NCBI GenBank assembly: GCA_030737875.1
Contig: CM060909.1
Span: forward strand, 392,283,565 to 392,347,564
Origin: Allium sativum
Taxonomy: Eukaryota; Streptophyta; Magnoliopsida; Asparagales; Amaryllidaceae
Direction of reading: 5' to 3'
Length of the DNA stretch: 64,000 nucleotides
Shown here: in pieces, positions 23,204 through 36,480 of the stretch
How positions within the stretch are numbered: the first letter of the stretch is position 1
How the letters are laid out: each line of letters starts with the position of its first letter
Translations under genes and position numbers: made by a program
Notes under the pieces: model-generated
Told to the model about the DNA's origin: nothing
The model's database searches: none
Seen by the model: the letters and a program-made list of their open reading frames with translations, nothing else

Positions 23204-26200
23204 TGTCATGCATCGAAATCCCCGCCCGGCCTAGATCGAACTGGAACGCGGATTATTTGAGAACACAACACATCAGAACACAGAACAATAGAACTTATTA
23301 TTTCTATTATAACAATTTACATCAGAGTACAAGAATATCAAAGTGCGGGAAATAAATAAACAACATAAAAATAAATATTAGAGAATAAAATACATAGTAG
23401 CGAAATAAAAATGTATAAATACAATGCATATTGGAAACACATCAACTATCACAACTAAAAGAAATACACGGATACAAAGCTTTCTGAATATAACTCTAGA
23501 TGTAAACCAAGATCCTGTTAAATAGAAATCTATAAAACCAAAACTACTAGTTGCCCGTGTGGAAAATATGGGCACCCAGAGTTTAGATGAAAACAATAAA
23601 CTCCAAGTCAGTCATGGGACTGGTGTGAGAATTTAAAATAGTTATTAAACTTTTACTTTAAAATAGAGTAAATCACGGGACCACGCTGTATGTCATGGAA
23701 CGAGTTCACTCCCATGAGTACCCTAAAATAAAACAATTTATAAACAACGCGTTGCTTTTTGGTAAATGAATCTATTATAAGACTCAGGTCCCATCACACA
23801 ATGCAACGCAAGCTGGAGGATAGAGTTTTACGTTATAATAGCCAAACATGCATGATACGCTCTAAGACAAATACTTTGGATATTACTACAAGTGCATACC
23901 ACAGAAAACAACTTCGAAAAAAAATATGTCAATCATAGACGACGTAGTACCACCATCCTACTATATCTCCATATAGGTTTAAAACTAAAACCGAAAAGTC
24001 GCGTATTGGAAATTGGATTTCCATCATGAGTCAAGCCAAGGGATGGATGCTTACCGATTCGGGTCACCTCTAGCAAGATGACCCAAGATCAAGGGTAACC
24101 CTGGATCTTGCAGGGTCGGTCCACACCTAACGTTTGTGGACTGGTTATTCCCGAACAATACATTTCCCGGTCTTATCGGTCCTCCAAAATGGCAATTGTC
24201 GACCAATCATATCTGAGGCGCCTCACAATCCATCATCCACATAAGTAAAAATGTCTGGACTCCATACCATGACAACACTTCTAGCTAAAACGAAATGCAT
24301 GCACTCCATGTTGTCCCTAATCCCATTTTAGACTCATACCGGGGTGTGAGGATCGTGAATTAATAATAAACACAAAGCTACGCTATATTAAAGCCGTGTT
24401 TTGATCATCAACCATAAAGCTCTGCTTTTCAATAAAAGCCTTGATCATTGCATCTTAGCATGCCACATTGACAATCCATACCATACCATTGATGACTACC
24501 GATATATAACCTCTGAGCTCGTACGTCTTAGAGAAGGGTGTTAAGCAAGAGAATAAATTCTCCACCACCAAACAGATATATATTTAGCAGAGATCAACGA
24601 ATATAGCACACAATACAATGTCATACATACAATCCATTGACAAGTTTGTTATGGATCTGAACGAAATCGGAGGCACCTTATTCCACATCTCATATGTCCA
24701 ATACAGGAGAGATGTACTCACATATCCAGTCGATCTCCAAGTACGTTTGGATGACCACCACTTATTGCCTTGTCTCAGGGGATCGGCCGAATAAAGACAT
24801 CAGTAATCATCCATTCGATGTGAAGATCTCTAGTCTTCAACCACTGTCTTCATCATCGACTTTTAATCGTCGTAATAGTTAATTAGAATGGGTTAAACCT
24901 AATCTTTCCGAATAGCTGGCACATCTTTATAATCATGTGATAAGTACACAAAGACAGCACATATCTCATTCCAATCCAGAATATTCTTTTATTCATATAT
25001 TCTTGGAAATCATTTCAAAAGATTTTATTATATCCTTTCACAATGTAAACCAAGTTAAGGTTTATCAAACTAGTCAGAATTAACGAGCCTTACCGAAGCA
25101 ATTATTCACTTTTTTTATCCTAATCCAAACCTATCCATCCCATGAAGCAAAACTGGTAGTACTCCACCGATTGTGTTATCAGTAAATTAATTACCATTTA
25201 ACGTTTAAATCTAATTAAAGATTTAACTATCGCATGGAGTAAAGCTGGTGGTACTCCATTTCGAAAAATTCTCGAATTTGGTAAATTTAATTACCTCTTT
25301 TTATGTTTCAATCTAATTAAAAATTCATTAAAAATTCATTAAAACTCCAACTTAGTTTTAATTTTCCAAATATCATTATTTAAGGATTATTCGACTTTAG
25401 GAAATTAATCCTTTCTTTATCGGGTTAAAGAACAAGTGGCGTTTAACAATAAACCCAAAATCAACTTTCGTTAATATGGAATCTTCACGGAGATTTGAAC
25501 AATTTATAATCGATATAAATTTCTGTATCAGACTAGTACTATAAGTGGAATAGTGGTGAAGCCTTTTAAATTCCATAAATAGTAAAGGTCTTCCTTTACA
25601 GAAGTTCATTTTGATTATTATTAACTCAAATTCCATTCAATTCCAATTTCATTAAATAGATTGGAAAACTTTCTTAAATCTTAATTAAAAGATTTATTCC
25701 ATTCATAAATGGGTTCAAGAATAGAATTATTGAAGATACCATTCACGACAAACCCAAAATCCCATTTTCCATTTAATTCCAATTTATATGTTGGAAACTT
25801 CTGGTTATGACAAAACCGTTCATAAATCCAATTTATTATTCCTAATTAAAATCATTGGATTATTATTCTAGTTATTAATTAGTTCATTCAAATAAAAATA
25901 TATTTTATCTTTTCAAATGTGGAACATTTCACCCAAAATCTTTCCAAATCATTTATTATGATTTTACATAATTTATTCATATTTTTAATAATTTTATTAA
26001 GGTCCTTACAGTCGGTTTCCAATATCGGCCACCGAACTGCATCCATAGCGACCTTTTTTCCAAATGGATTTGGACTTAAATTAAAATCTAACCGTTCAAA
26101 TTTAAGCCCCTTATATTCATTAGAAAACTATTTTCGATACGAACCTAACGGTTTCGATTTTAAAAGAATCTGATGTTCGGATCTCCCGTTACATCCATTC

Positions 26201-26518
26201 AAAGTTAATGGTCGAAATTCATGAACCGTCGTTGCGTCGTATTCAGGCCATTTAAATATATATAATATATTTCGTCGATTTCCATTCAAAACGTATTTTA
26301 TAAAACGTTTATAAATTCATTTAAAAACGATTCCAACTTTAACTTTAATTTCAATTTTAAATCAAAATTGAACAATCCATATTATTATAAAATTAAAATA
26401 ATAACATTTTCGAAATATCATATTTTGAAATCAAATCTCCCGATATTCATTACAAAATAAATAAGGTTTATAAAATAATCCGTTCGAGTCCAAAATGGCG
26501 TTTATCTACTTAACTCAG
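23204..26518 (-). repeat. Inverted LTR, first piece (interrupted by Element B)
   Basis: Minus-strand counterparts of the family's 3' LTR blocks follow in order: polyadenylation-like region (23300-23400), 'gggcacccagagttta..aataaactccaagtcagtcatgggactggtgtgag' (23569-23632), the 'acgtcttagagaaggg..gttaagcaagagaataaattctcc' block (24524-24563), 'ccatttaacg..gtttaaatctaattaaagatttaact' (25190-25230), and the 'aaccgtcgttgcg..ttcaggccattt' block (26225-26252). It stops where Element B begins and resumes at 55007. The last five bases (CTCAG) are the left TSD of Element B. Confidence 0.8.
26514..26518. repeat. Target-site duplication of Element B, left copy (CTCAG)
   Basis: CTCAG precedes the TGTAATAACCCGG start of Element B and recurs at 55002-55006, 28.5 kb away. 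Confidence 0.85.
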
Positions 26519-27429
26519 TGTAATAACCCGGAAAATCCGAGCCAATTTAAAATTTTTATTTTGGCTATTTTAATGAAGTTTGAATATTTGAAATGAATTA
26601 TTTTAAATAATGATGACGAGAAATTTATTTTTGAATAGAATTAGAACGTATATATTTATTTGAATCGTCGTTAGAATATAAATATTTTATTTTAAATATA
26701 AAAGGAATTGAAAATGGCGCGGTAGTTTGAAATTTCGATTTCGAATTTCAAATGAGTGTACAGGATTCAAAATAAACCGGATTTTGGCAAAACCAAAAAT
26801 ATTAGAATCTAATAGAGAATATCTTTCCAACGAATCCGAAAAATCGAAATTTCAAAGCGGGAATCAAAATTACGTCCAGTTGAAAATTCAGAATAGTCAC
26901 TATGGAATTCTGGCCCTTAAAAATGGAAATTTTGCAAACGATCTCGGTTTTCAATGAAACCACTTTCGTTGGATCCATGATGTCAAGTTATTTCTAGATT
27001 CCAAAATTCGTAATTTTCTAAATCAATATGTTAGCGTGGCGAAGTAAAATGTGTTTTGATAGTTTCAGTCAATTTTGATTGACTAGGAAATAATCATTTT
27101 CCAAACGGTCTCGAAATTAGACGAAATTAGTTTTGTTAGGACCGTATCGTCAATACGAAGCTAGAAAATATTTTTCGGGAATTTTTAGAGTCCGTACATG
27201 GTCTCGGTAAATTGAAATGTGCGTTCAAATTCAATATACAGATTTATATTTTGATTTTGACGAAAACTGATCGAAACGATCGAATCAGCTTACGATACAT
27301 ATCCCATTGTGTTCGGAATGGGGGTAATTAGCAACGGGCGACAGTCGGTGGGCTCAATTTTGAGTTCGAATTTTAAAGTAACCTTTTAGAGGAGAAAAAA
27401 ATAATAAATAAATTAATATATTAATTTTC

Positions 27430-27890
27430 ACTTAAGCCCCCCCAAATCCCTTTTCCTCCTCGTTGAGATTCAGTTCAAAGATTAAAAAAGGGAGAACGAC
27501 AGGGAAGGAAGACCGCCGCCGCAGCCACCAGGGGCGGCGCACCTCCGGCGCTGCCACCCAGGAAGATCCCCCCTTTGCGCCTCCTTCCTCCTCCGTTCTC
27601 CTACCTCTCCTCCAATTGATCGAGCCCGCCACTCAAACCTTCACCTGCGAATAAGAACCACTGCACCCCCTCCTTCAGCCTCCTTCTTCTCCGTCGTTCC
27701 TCCTTCCTCCCTCCTCCTCTGATGCCGACGCAAGCGAGCCTCAATCGCCCCCTCCCTCAAGCGACAGCCACCTCGAGCCCCCCCCCCCCCTTTTGCCCCT
27801 CCGGCCTGTGATGGCACCAGCGCCACCCCCCGGCGCGAGTAATCCCCCTCCTCCTTCCCATCATCTCTCCTTCTCCCCCCCTTATACGAT
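27430..27890 (+). other. GC-rich cassette of Element B 5' LTR with GTAAGT edge
   Basis: A CG-rich and TCC-rich island unlike the surrounding AT-rich LTR, ending in a 5'-splice-like GTAAGT at 27891. Its sequence differs from the cassettes of Elements A and C, although it occupies the same place after the GGTGGGCTC landmark. Short frames on both strands (27432-27826) are low-complexity Arg/Gly/Pro and not credible genes. The 3' LTR copy is at 41515-41894, where Element C inserted. Confidence 0.55.
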
Positions 27891-27959
27891 GTAAGTTCTT
27901 TATTTACGTATTTAGTTTGTTTTAATTTATTTTATCATTATAAAGAACTGATTTTTATC

Positions 27960-28540
27960 TCGTAAAAGAAGTGATTTTTGAAATGAACAAGTTGTGATTT
28001 TTAAAATGGACAAGATTTGATTTTTCTTCATAACCAATACTTGATTCTTCATAACAAAGATATGACTTTTAGTGATAGAAAGGATATGATTTTTATTGAC
28101 AAGAAGATTTGAATTTTTATAGTAAAGATTCGATTATTCTTATGAAGACAAAGAAATAAAAATACGATTTTTACTTATATAGAAATAGAGTAAAAATATG
28201 CTTTTTATTCTATGTATGTCGTGACAAAAATTTTATTTTTATATACAAGAAAAATTGATTTTTATTAGCAAGAAAATTTTGATTTTTATATACAAGAAAG
28301 GTTTGATTTTTATTATAAGAAAGGCGAAATAAAAAATAGAATTTTTATAATGAAAGCGAATTGGTAAAGACAAGATTTTTATCGTATATTTGAAATATTT
28401 TTAAAGATAAAAATATGATTTTTATGTAGTAGAGAAGATAAAAATACGATTTTTATATATGTAGCGAAATAAAAATCTGATTTTTATTATATATATACGT
28501 CGAGATAAAAATGTGATTTTTATTATGAACAGTGTGAAAA
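27960..28540. repeat. Array A of Element B 5' LTR (degenerate)
   Basis: Irregularly spaced units sharing a GATTTTTAT or AAAAATnnGATTTTTAT core. Matching copy at 49950-50520. Confidence 0.7.
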
Positions 28541-29229
28541 GGATGGAGTAGGAATTTCAGGCAAATCAAATCGACCAGAAATGCAGAATATATGGAGGAG
28601 TGGAACCTTCGGTGAGAACTCCTCACTTTAAATCTTGTTTTCTAGTTAAAATTATATACTAGGATGTAGACGGTGCTTAGCAGCACCCGACACCCGTTGT
28701 CCATAGACCATGGACAACTTGTTTGATTTTGTTGTGTGGTGAAAATTGATTGTGATGTGGAATGAATGAAAATATATATTCATGTGTTGAAATAAATTAT
28801 TTATTGTTAAAAATACAATTTTTAACGTGAATGTGAGTAAATAAATATTCATTTACAAATCAGACGATTTGTTTATGTACACCTTTTTGAAGGATGTTGA
28901 TTGGGACGATAAATTTTACACATCGCCAACAGCATGCATAAAAATCTGTATTTGTTGATTGGAACCCCACACGGGTGTTGGGGTGATATTTGACGTACAA
29001 TAATCCCAATTGTTTAGTGGTATGTCGATCGTTTGATTGACAGACTGTGTAAGCGTTAATTCGTTATATTTAATGCTTATGCAGTTGTGTGGTGCACTTT
29101 GGATGATGGATGATTATTTATCGTTGCTATTATATACATGTGTTGTATGGAATCCATATAATTAACATTATATGGTAATTGATTGGGCCTCATTCCAATT
29201 TGGAAAATAAAGAATATTATAAAATAAAG

Positions 29230-29720
29230 ATTCATGTGTTGAATAGAATAAATAGTCATGTGTTGACGATGCTCATGTGTTGAGAATATTCATGTGTTGA
29301 AACTTATCATGTGTTGAGTAAAATATTTTAATAATAAAAATTTACATCTTTATCATATATAAAATTAGAAACTAACTGGAAACTAGTTAAGATGAGTGGT
29401 TTCCTGGGTATTGATCTGATGTTGGTTTCGGCCTTCGGGGTTAATACTTAGGAAATTGTTCTCTTGCTAATCTACAGTTAGAGTCAGATTTAGAATTAAA
29501 CGATATAAATCACAATTTTATCAAATATATAAAATAACAAAAATACTCATGTGTTGAGAATATTCATGTGTTGAAACCATTCATGTGTTGAAACTATTCA
29601 TGTGTTGAACGAAATATTTATACAATAAAATTCACATTTTATTGTAAGCAAGAAATAATAGATATTCATGTGTTGAATAAAATATATATTCATGTGTTGA
29701 AGAAGATATTCATTTGTTGA
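29230..29720. repeat. Dispersed TCATGTGTTGA motif cluster
   Basis: About ten near-perfect copies of the 11-mer TCATGTGTTGA, many followed by A, are scattered in two groups at 29231-29315 and 29547-29720. Fewer copies occur at the same place in Element A (8405-8460) and Element C (44475-44620). The second Element B copy is 51230-51705. Confidence 0.75.
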
Positions 29721-32700
29721 ATAGAATAACGAAGTTACTGAAATATATAAAGCCGTGTTGATTAGATATGCGCCATTTTGATGCGAACGGTATTTATATC
29801 GATTATATTCGTTTCTATAATGAATATAGAAAAGGAAGTGATTTCAAAATCTAATATTTTGAAAATATTATCATTTATATATTAATGATATGGAATATTC
29901 AATTTTGATTTAAAATTGAATACGAAGTTGAATTTGTTTTGAAAACGAATTTAAAACGATTTATAAAATACGTTTTGAATTGAAATCGACGAAATATATA
30001 TAATATATATATTAATGGCCTGAATAGAATGCGCCGCGCCGCGGCAGTTCGCTAATTTCGACCATTGACTTCAAATTGACGTTACGGGAGATTCGACCGT
30101 CGGATTCTCCTGAAACTGGAACTGTTGGGTTCGTATCGAAAAGAGCTTTCCAATGAATATTAGAAATTTGAAATCTAACAGTTGGGTTTGGAATTATGTC
30201 CAAATCAAATTTGGAAAAGGTCGTTGTAAGTGCAGTTCGATGGTCGTTATTGAAAACCGACTGTACGAGCCTTGATAAAATTATTAAAAATATTAATAAT
30301 TTATGTAAAATCATAATATATGAATTGGAAAGAACTGGGATGAAAAAATTCACATTTGAAAGGATAAAAATATATTTTTATCGAAACGAAATAGTTTTGA
30401 ACTAGATTTGAAATGGTTTTGAAAATAATCAGAATTTCCAATATACGAATTGGAATGGATCTAAATCGAAATTATCTTCGAAATATTTCGATGTTGGATT
30501 TTGTGATTATACAGATATGGTTGTGGAAATTTGAAAGATATATTTATATCGTTATTTCCAATATGATATTTGTTGGTTTCAGAATTTGGTATTGAATATA
30601 AGCCGATATATTTTCTATTCAGAGCCTTGTATTTATTATCAAATGGGATTTTAGGTTCGTTGTGAATGGTGTCTTAAATAACACTGTTCTTGAACCAGTT
30701 TAGAAAAGAATAAATCTTTTAATTAAGATTTAGTGAAATTGTCCAATTAACTAGTATTTAATTGGAATTGAATTTAAATTGGTGGGTTTATCGTGAGCGG
30801 TGTTTTGAATAACACCTGTTCTTTAACCCGATTAACAATGGGATGTGATTTTGGGTTTATCGTGAACCGTGTTTTAAATGACATCGGTTCTTTAACCCAG
30901 TTAAAGATAAAAACTAAGTGGAGTTTTAATGAATCTTTAATTAGGTTGAAATGATCGAGAATGGAGTATCACCAGTTTTGCTCCAAGCGATAGTTAAATC
31001 TTTAATTAGATTTGAACGTGAAATGGTAATTAATTTTACCGATAACACCGTGGTGTTAGATATGGAGTATTACCAGTTTTGCTCCATGGGATAAATAGGT
31101 TGGGACTGAGAAATAAAATAAATAATTACTTTGGTGTGGTTCGCTAATCGCTACTAGTTTGGAAAACCTTAACATGGTTTGAAATGATATCCAAAGGAAG
31201 ATTAAAGAATAAATTTAGACGAATTTATCTTTGATAAAATTAATTGGAACCTTTCCCTAAGAATGTGAAAATTTGAATAAAAAGAATATTCTGAATTGGA
31301 ATGAGGCGTATGTTATGTTTGTGTAAAATTTGTTTATTATATACGCGGGTTATTCGGAAAGGCCGGGTTTATACCCATTCTGAATAACCGATTCGACGAT
31401 AAGTCGAAGATGAAGATGGTGGTTGAAGACCGGAAGTCTTCACATCGTTTGGATGATTATTGATGATCTTGATTAGGCTGTACACCCAAGAGGAGAGAAT
31501 CAGTTGGTGATCATCCAGACGTACTTGGAGATCGATGGATATGCGAGGAAAGTGCCTCCGGTTTCGTTCAGACCCAGACGAACTTGTAAATGGACTGTGT
31601 GTCTGACATTGGATTTTATTCTGTGTTGATTGATCTCTATTAAATATCTGTTTGGCGGCGGAGAATTTATTCTTTTGCTTAACGCCCTTCTCTGAGACGT
31701 ACGAGCTCAGAGGTTGTATATCGATGGACATCAGTCGCATGAAGTTAATTGCCCGTGTGGTATGCCTAAGTGGTAAATGATCAAGGCTTCTGTTGAAAAG
31801 CAAAGTCTTGTGGTTGATGATCAAAGCACAGCCTGTGTGGCATAGCTTTGTGTATAGCGTTAATTCGCGAGCCTCACACCTCGGTATGAGTCAAAAATGG
31901 GATAGTGACTGCAGGGAGAGCACGACATTTCTTTCTAGCTATGGGTGATGTCAGTGACCTACCAGCTCTGACATTTATATACTTTCACCTGTGTGGTTGT
32001 AGGAATGCGAGGCGCCTCGAATATATGGTCGATAACTGGCACAATATGAGCCAACGTACAGACCATTATATAGGTCCTATAGGACCGTGAAACCTATGTT
32101 CAGGAATTGCCAATCCTCAAAAGTAAGAGAGGAACGGCCCTGAAGATCCGAGGATCGCTGTGTGTGGTCCTGAGACATTTGCTAGGGTGTCTCGAACGGA
32201 GAGGAGCTTGCCCCTTGCCTCGACTCATGACGGAAATTCAATTTCCAATACGACCTTTGCGGTTTTATTTGTAGAGCCTAGTATGGCGACATGATATATG
32301 GTACCCATGTCATCTATGATTGATATTTATGATTGAAATTGTTTTGACACTATACACTTATAATAGTACCAAATGATTTGTTTTAAATGTACCAAGCATG
32401 TTTGGCTATTACAAGGGAAACCCCTATCCTCCGGCTTGCATTGCATTGCATTGTGTGATGGGACCTGGGTCTTATAATAGCTTCATTTTTCCAAAAAGCA
32501 TTGCGCTGGTTTGATATATGCACTAGTGTTCTTGGGAGGAAACTCGTTCCGTGTTATACGGCGTGGTCCCTTGAACTACTCTCTTTTAAAGTAAAGTTTT
32601 AAATAACTTTTTTAGTTCTTACACCAGTCACATGACTGACCTGGAGTTTATTGTTTTAACATAAACTCTGGGTGCCCCTATTTTCCATACGGGCAGCTAG

Positions 32701-33010
32701 TGGTTTTGGTTTTGCAGATTTGTACTCACAGGTTCTTGGTTTACAGCTGGAACGATACTCAGAAAGCTCTGTATCCGTGTATTTCTTTCGGTTGTGTGTT
32801 ATATTAATTTTCTGCTGCTATGTATTTAAATGTAATTTAAATCTCTGATATTTATCAAATGTGTAATATTTATTCATAATCCGTATATTTTTGTATTCTG
32901 ATGAAATTATTGTAATTAACAATGAAATGTTCTTCTGTTTGTGTTCCGATGCGTGTTGTTCTCAAAGCAATTCATGCTTTCCTTACCGGGGAAGTCACAG
33001 GTTATCACAG

Positions 33011-33022
33011 TGGTATCAGAGC
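33011..33022 (+). promoter_or_regulatory. Primer binding site of Element B
   Basis: TGGTATCAGAGC one base after the 5' LTR end; initiator-Met tRNA type. Confidence 0.92.
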
Positions 33023-33202
33023 TCTGGTTTACAGAGCTCGAGAACGAGGCACATTAGAACCAAACGAAAGAATTCATCAGAAATTAGACTAGCAATATCC
33101 AATAAGAATAACTCGTTAGAGATGGGATCAGTAGTATCCTAGAACGAGGGTGAAGTGTATATTTTTAAAATAAAATTGAAAACAAGTTTTGTTTTGAAAA
33201 TT

Positions 33203-33207
33203 TAAAC
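33203..33207. repeat. Target-site duplication of the inverted solo LTR, left copy (TAAAC)
   Basis: TAAAC recurs at 39743-39747. Comparison with Element A's uninterrupted TTTAAACCAT (10868-10877) shows the empty site. Confidence 0.85.
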
Positions 33208-36179
33208 TGTAACGGCAAGGAATTTCGCTCGATCCGAATCGATCGTTAAACCGACTAAGACCGTTCGAAACCCCTGATCGTTTGAGAACAAGACAAATCA
33301 GAACGCAGACGGAAGAACATTTTATTGTTATTACAACAATTCCATCAGAATACAAGAATATACAGGATATAAATAAATGAATTACATTCGATAAATATCA
33401 GAGATTTAAATTACATTTAAATACATCGCAGCGAAAAATAATACATAAACACAAATAGAAGTAATGCATGGATACAGAGCTTTCCGAGCATCGTTCCAGC
33501 AGTAAATCAGGACCCTGTGAATATAAATATGCAAAACCAAAACTACTAGCTGCCCGTGTGGAAAATAGGGGCACCCAGAGTTTAGGTTAAAACAATAAAC
33601 TCCAAGTCAGTCATGTGACTGGTGTGAGAACTAAAACAGTTATTTAAAACTTTACTTTAAAGATAGTAATTCAAGGGACCACGCCGTATAACACGGAACG
33701 GGTTTCCTCCCAAAAATACTAGTGCATATAACAAAACAGCGCAATGCTTTTTGGAAAGAATGAAGCTATTATAAGACCCAGGTCCCATCACACAATGCAA
33801 CGCAAGCCGAAGGATAGGGTTTTCCCTTATAATAGTCAAATAATGCTTGATACGTTTAAAACAAATCATTTGATACTATTATAGGTGTATAGTGTCAAAA
33901 CAATTTCAATCATAAATATCAATCATAGACGGCATGGGTACCATATATCATGTCTCCATACTAGTTCTACAATTAAAACCGCAATATCACGTATTGGAAA
34001 TTGGATTTCTGTCATGAGTCGAGGCAAGGGGCAAGCTCCTCTCCGCGTTCGAGACACTCTAGCAAATGCCTCAGGACCCCACTATGATCCTTTGGAACCT
34101 CCAAGGCTGGTCCTCTCTTACTTTTGAGGATTAGTTATTCCTGAACACACGTTTCCCGGTCCTTACAGACCTATATCCGAGGCGCCTCGTATCCAACAAC
34201 CACACAGGTGAAAAGTATATAAATGTCAGGGCTGGTAGGTCACTGACACCACCCTAGCTAGAAAGAAACGTCGTGCACTCCTTGGGTCTGTATCCCGTTT
34301 TTGACTCATACCGAGGTGTGAGGCTCGCGAATTCACGCTATACACAAAGCTACGCCACACAGGCCGTGCTTTAATCATCAACCACAAGACTTTGCTTTTC
34401 AACAGAAGCCCTGATCAATTGCCACTTATGCGTGCCACACAGGCAATTCACTCCATGCGACTGATGTCCATCGATATACAACCTCTGAGCTCATACGTCT
34501 CAGAGAAGGGCGTTAAGCAAGAGCATAAATTCTCCCCCGCCAAACAGATGTATATTTAATAGAGATCAATCAACACAGAATAAAATCCAATGTCAGACAC
34601 GCAATCCATTTACAAGTTCGTTCTGGGTCTGAACGAAACCGGAGGCACTTTCCTCGCATATCCATCCATCTCCAAGTACGTCTGGACGATCACCAACTGT
34701 TTCCCTCATCTTGGGTGTACAGCCCAATCGAGGTCATCAGTAATCACCCAAACGATGTGAAGACTTCTGGTCTTCAACCACCGTCTTCATCTTCGACATC
34801 TCGTCGAATCAGTTATTCAGAATGGGTATAAACCCGGCCTTTCTGAATAACCCACGTATATAATAAACGAATGTTACACAAACACAACAAACGCCTCATT
34901 CCAATTCAGAATATCCTTTTATTCACAAAATCACATTCTTAGGGAAAGGTTCCCATAAATTTTATCCAAGATAAATTCTTCTAAATTTATTCTTTAATCT
35001 TCCTTTGGATATCATTTCAAACTAGTCGGGATTAACGAACCACACCGAAGTAATTATTTATTTTATTTCCCAATCCCAACCTATATATCCCATGGAGAAA
35101 ACTGGTAATACTCCACTTCTAACACCACGGTGTTATCGGTAAAATTAATTACCATTTCACGTTCAAATCTAATTACAGATTTAACTACCGTTTTGGAGCA
35201 AAACTGGTGATACTCCATTCTCGATCACCTTTCAAATTTGATAATTTAAATTATCAACTCACTTTTTAATCTAATTAAAGATTCATTACAACCCCACTTA
35301 GTTTTAATCTTTTCAAAAATCAACATCCTGCCTTTAACTGGGTTAAAGAACCAATGTCATCTAAAACACGATCCACGATAAACCCAAATCACATTTGATA
35401 TTAAATACAAGGCTCTGAATAGAAAATATACCGGCTTATATTCAATATCAAATTCTGAAACCAACAAATACCGTATTAGAAATAATGATATAAAATATAT
35501 CTTTCAAATTCCCATAACAATATCTGTATAGTCACGAAATCCAATATCGAAATATTCCGAAGATAATTTCGATTCAAATCCAGTCCAATCCACGTATTGG
35601 GAATATTGATTACCTTTAAAATCACTTTCAAATTCAATTTATTTATTTCAAAAATAAATTGATTTTTATTTCTAGTTCAAAACTAGTTCATTTCGACAAA
35701 AATATATTTTTATCTTTTCAAATATGGAATTTTTCAGCCTAATTTTTCCCAAATCATTTCTTATGATTTTACACAAATTATAGATATTTTTAATAATTTT
35801 ATCAAGGCCCGTACAGTCGATTTCCATCAACCGCTATCGAACTGCACTTACAGCGACCTTTTTCAAATTTGATTTGGACATAATTCCAAATCCAACCATA
35901 AGATTTCGAATTTCTAATATTCATTGGAAAGCTATTTTCGATACGAACCCAATGGTTCAGGTTTTAGGAGAATCCGACGGTCGGATCTTCCATAATGTCC
36001 ATTCGAAGTCAATGGTCGAAATTCACGAACTGCCGCAGCGCGGCGCATTCTATTCAGGCCATTATATATATAATATATATATATTATATATACTTCGTCG
36101 ATTCCCTTTTTAAAATGAATTTTATAAATAGTTCTAAATTCCTTTCAAAAACAATTTCAACTTCATCGTCAATTTCAAA

Positions 36180-36480
36180 TCGATTTGATTTCAATTCAAT
36201 TCGAATTCATTTCAAATTGATTTCAATTCAATTTCAGTTCGTTTTAAATTTCATTCAAAACGATTTCAATTCGTTTTTAATTCAATTTCAATTTAATTCA
36301 ATTTGAATTCATTTCTATTTAATTCGAATTCACTTTCTATTCAATTTGAATTCAAATTCACCTTCTATTCAATTCGAATCGAATTCATTTTCTGTTCGAT
36401 TCAAATTCATTTCAAATTGATTCAATAAAATTTCAATTTGAATTTTAATCTAATTTAATTTGAATTTCATTTCAAAATGT
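36180..36480. repeat. Degenerate Array B of the inverted solo LTR
   Basis: Repeated AATTCAATTTCAATTCG-like sequence, the complement of the GAATTGAAAT repeats of the other LTRs. Unit length has drifted. Overlapping frames at 35995-36306 just read it. Confidence 0.7.

Larger units (their letters stand above)
26519..33009 (+). repeat. Element B 5' LTR (6,491 bp)
   Basis: Starts TGTAATAACCCGGAAAATCC and ends GTTATCACA before the PBS. It contains the GC-rich cassette 27430-27890 ending GATGTAAGTTC, an AT-rich array of IR-type units 27960-28540, the palindrome at 28612-28626 (one mismatch), TTTTCTAG ending 28645, twin hairpins 28672-28717, TCATGTGTTGA repeats 29230-29720, the 'tcggccttcggggttaatac' core (29409-29447), and a long 3' half. 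The 28697-28717 stem has eight pairs (TTGTCCAT/ATGGACAA), the best of all copies. Confidence 0.9.
33010..33207 (+). other. Element B internal region, first part
   Basis: PBS and leader with the paired 'TTAGACTAGCAATATCC / GATGGGATCAGTAGTATCC' repeats, as in Element A. It breaks at TTTAAAC where the inverted solo LTR inserted and resumes at 39748 (internal total about 1,045 bp). No coding frame. Confidence 0.85.

Noticed and set aside
23204..26518. Considered as an independent solo LTR
   Set aside because: A correctly placed minus-strand primer binding site and leader repeats adjoin it at 22746-23203, so it is the 5' LTR of an inverted element rather than a solo LTR.
31369..31824. 151-codon antisense frame in Element B's 5' LTR
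   Set aside because: Only partly open in the matching LTR regions (16642-16929, 53600-53900). No recognisable domain; it lies inside a conserved LTR block.
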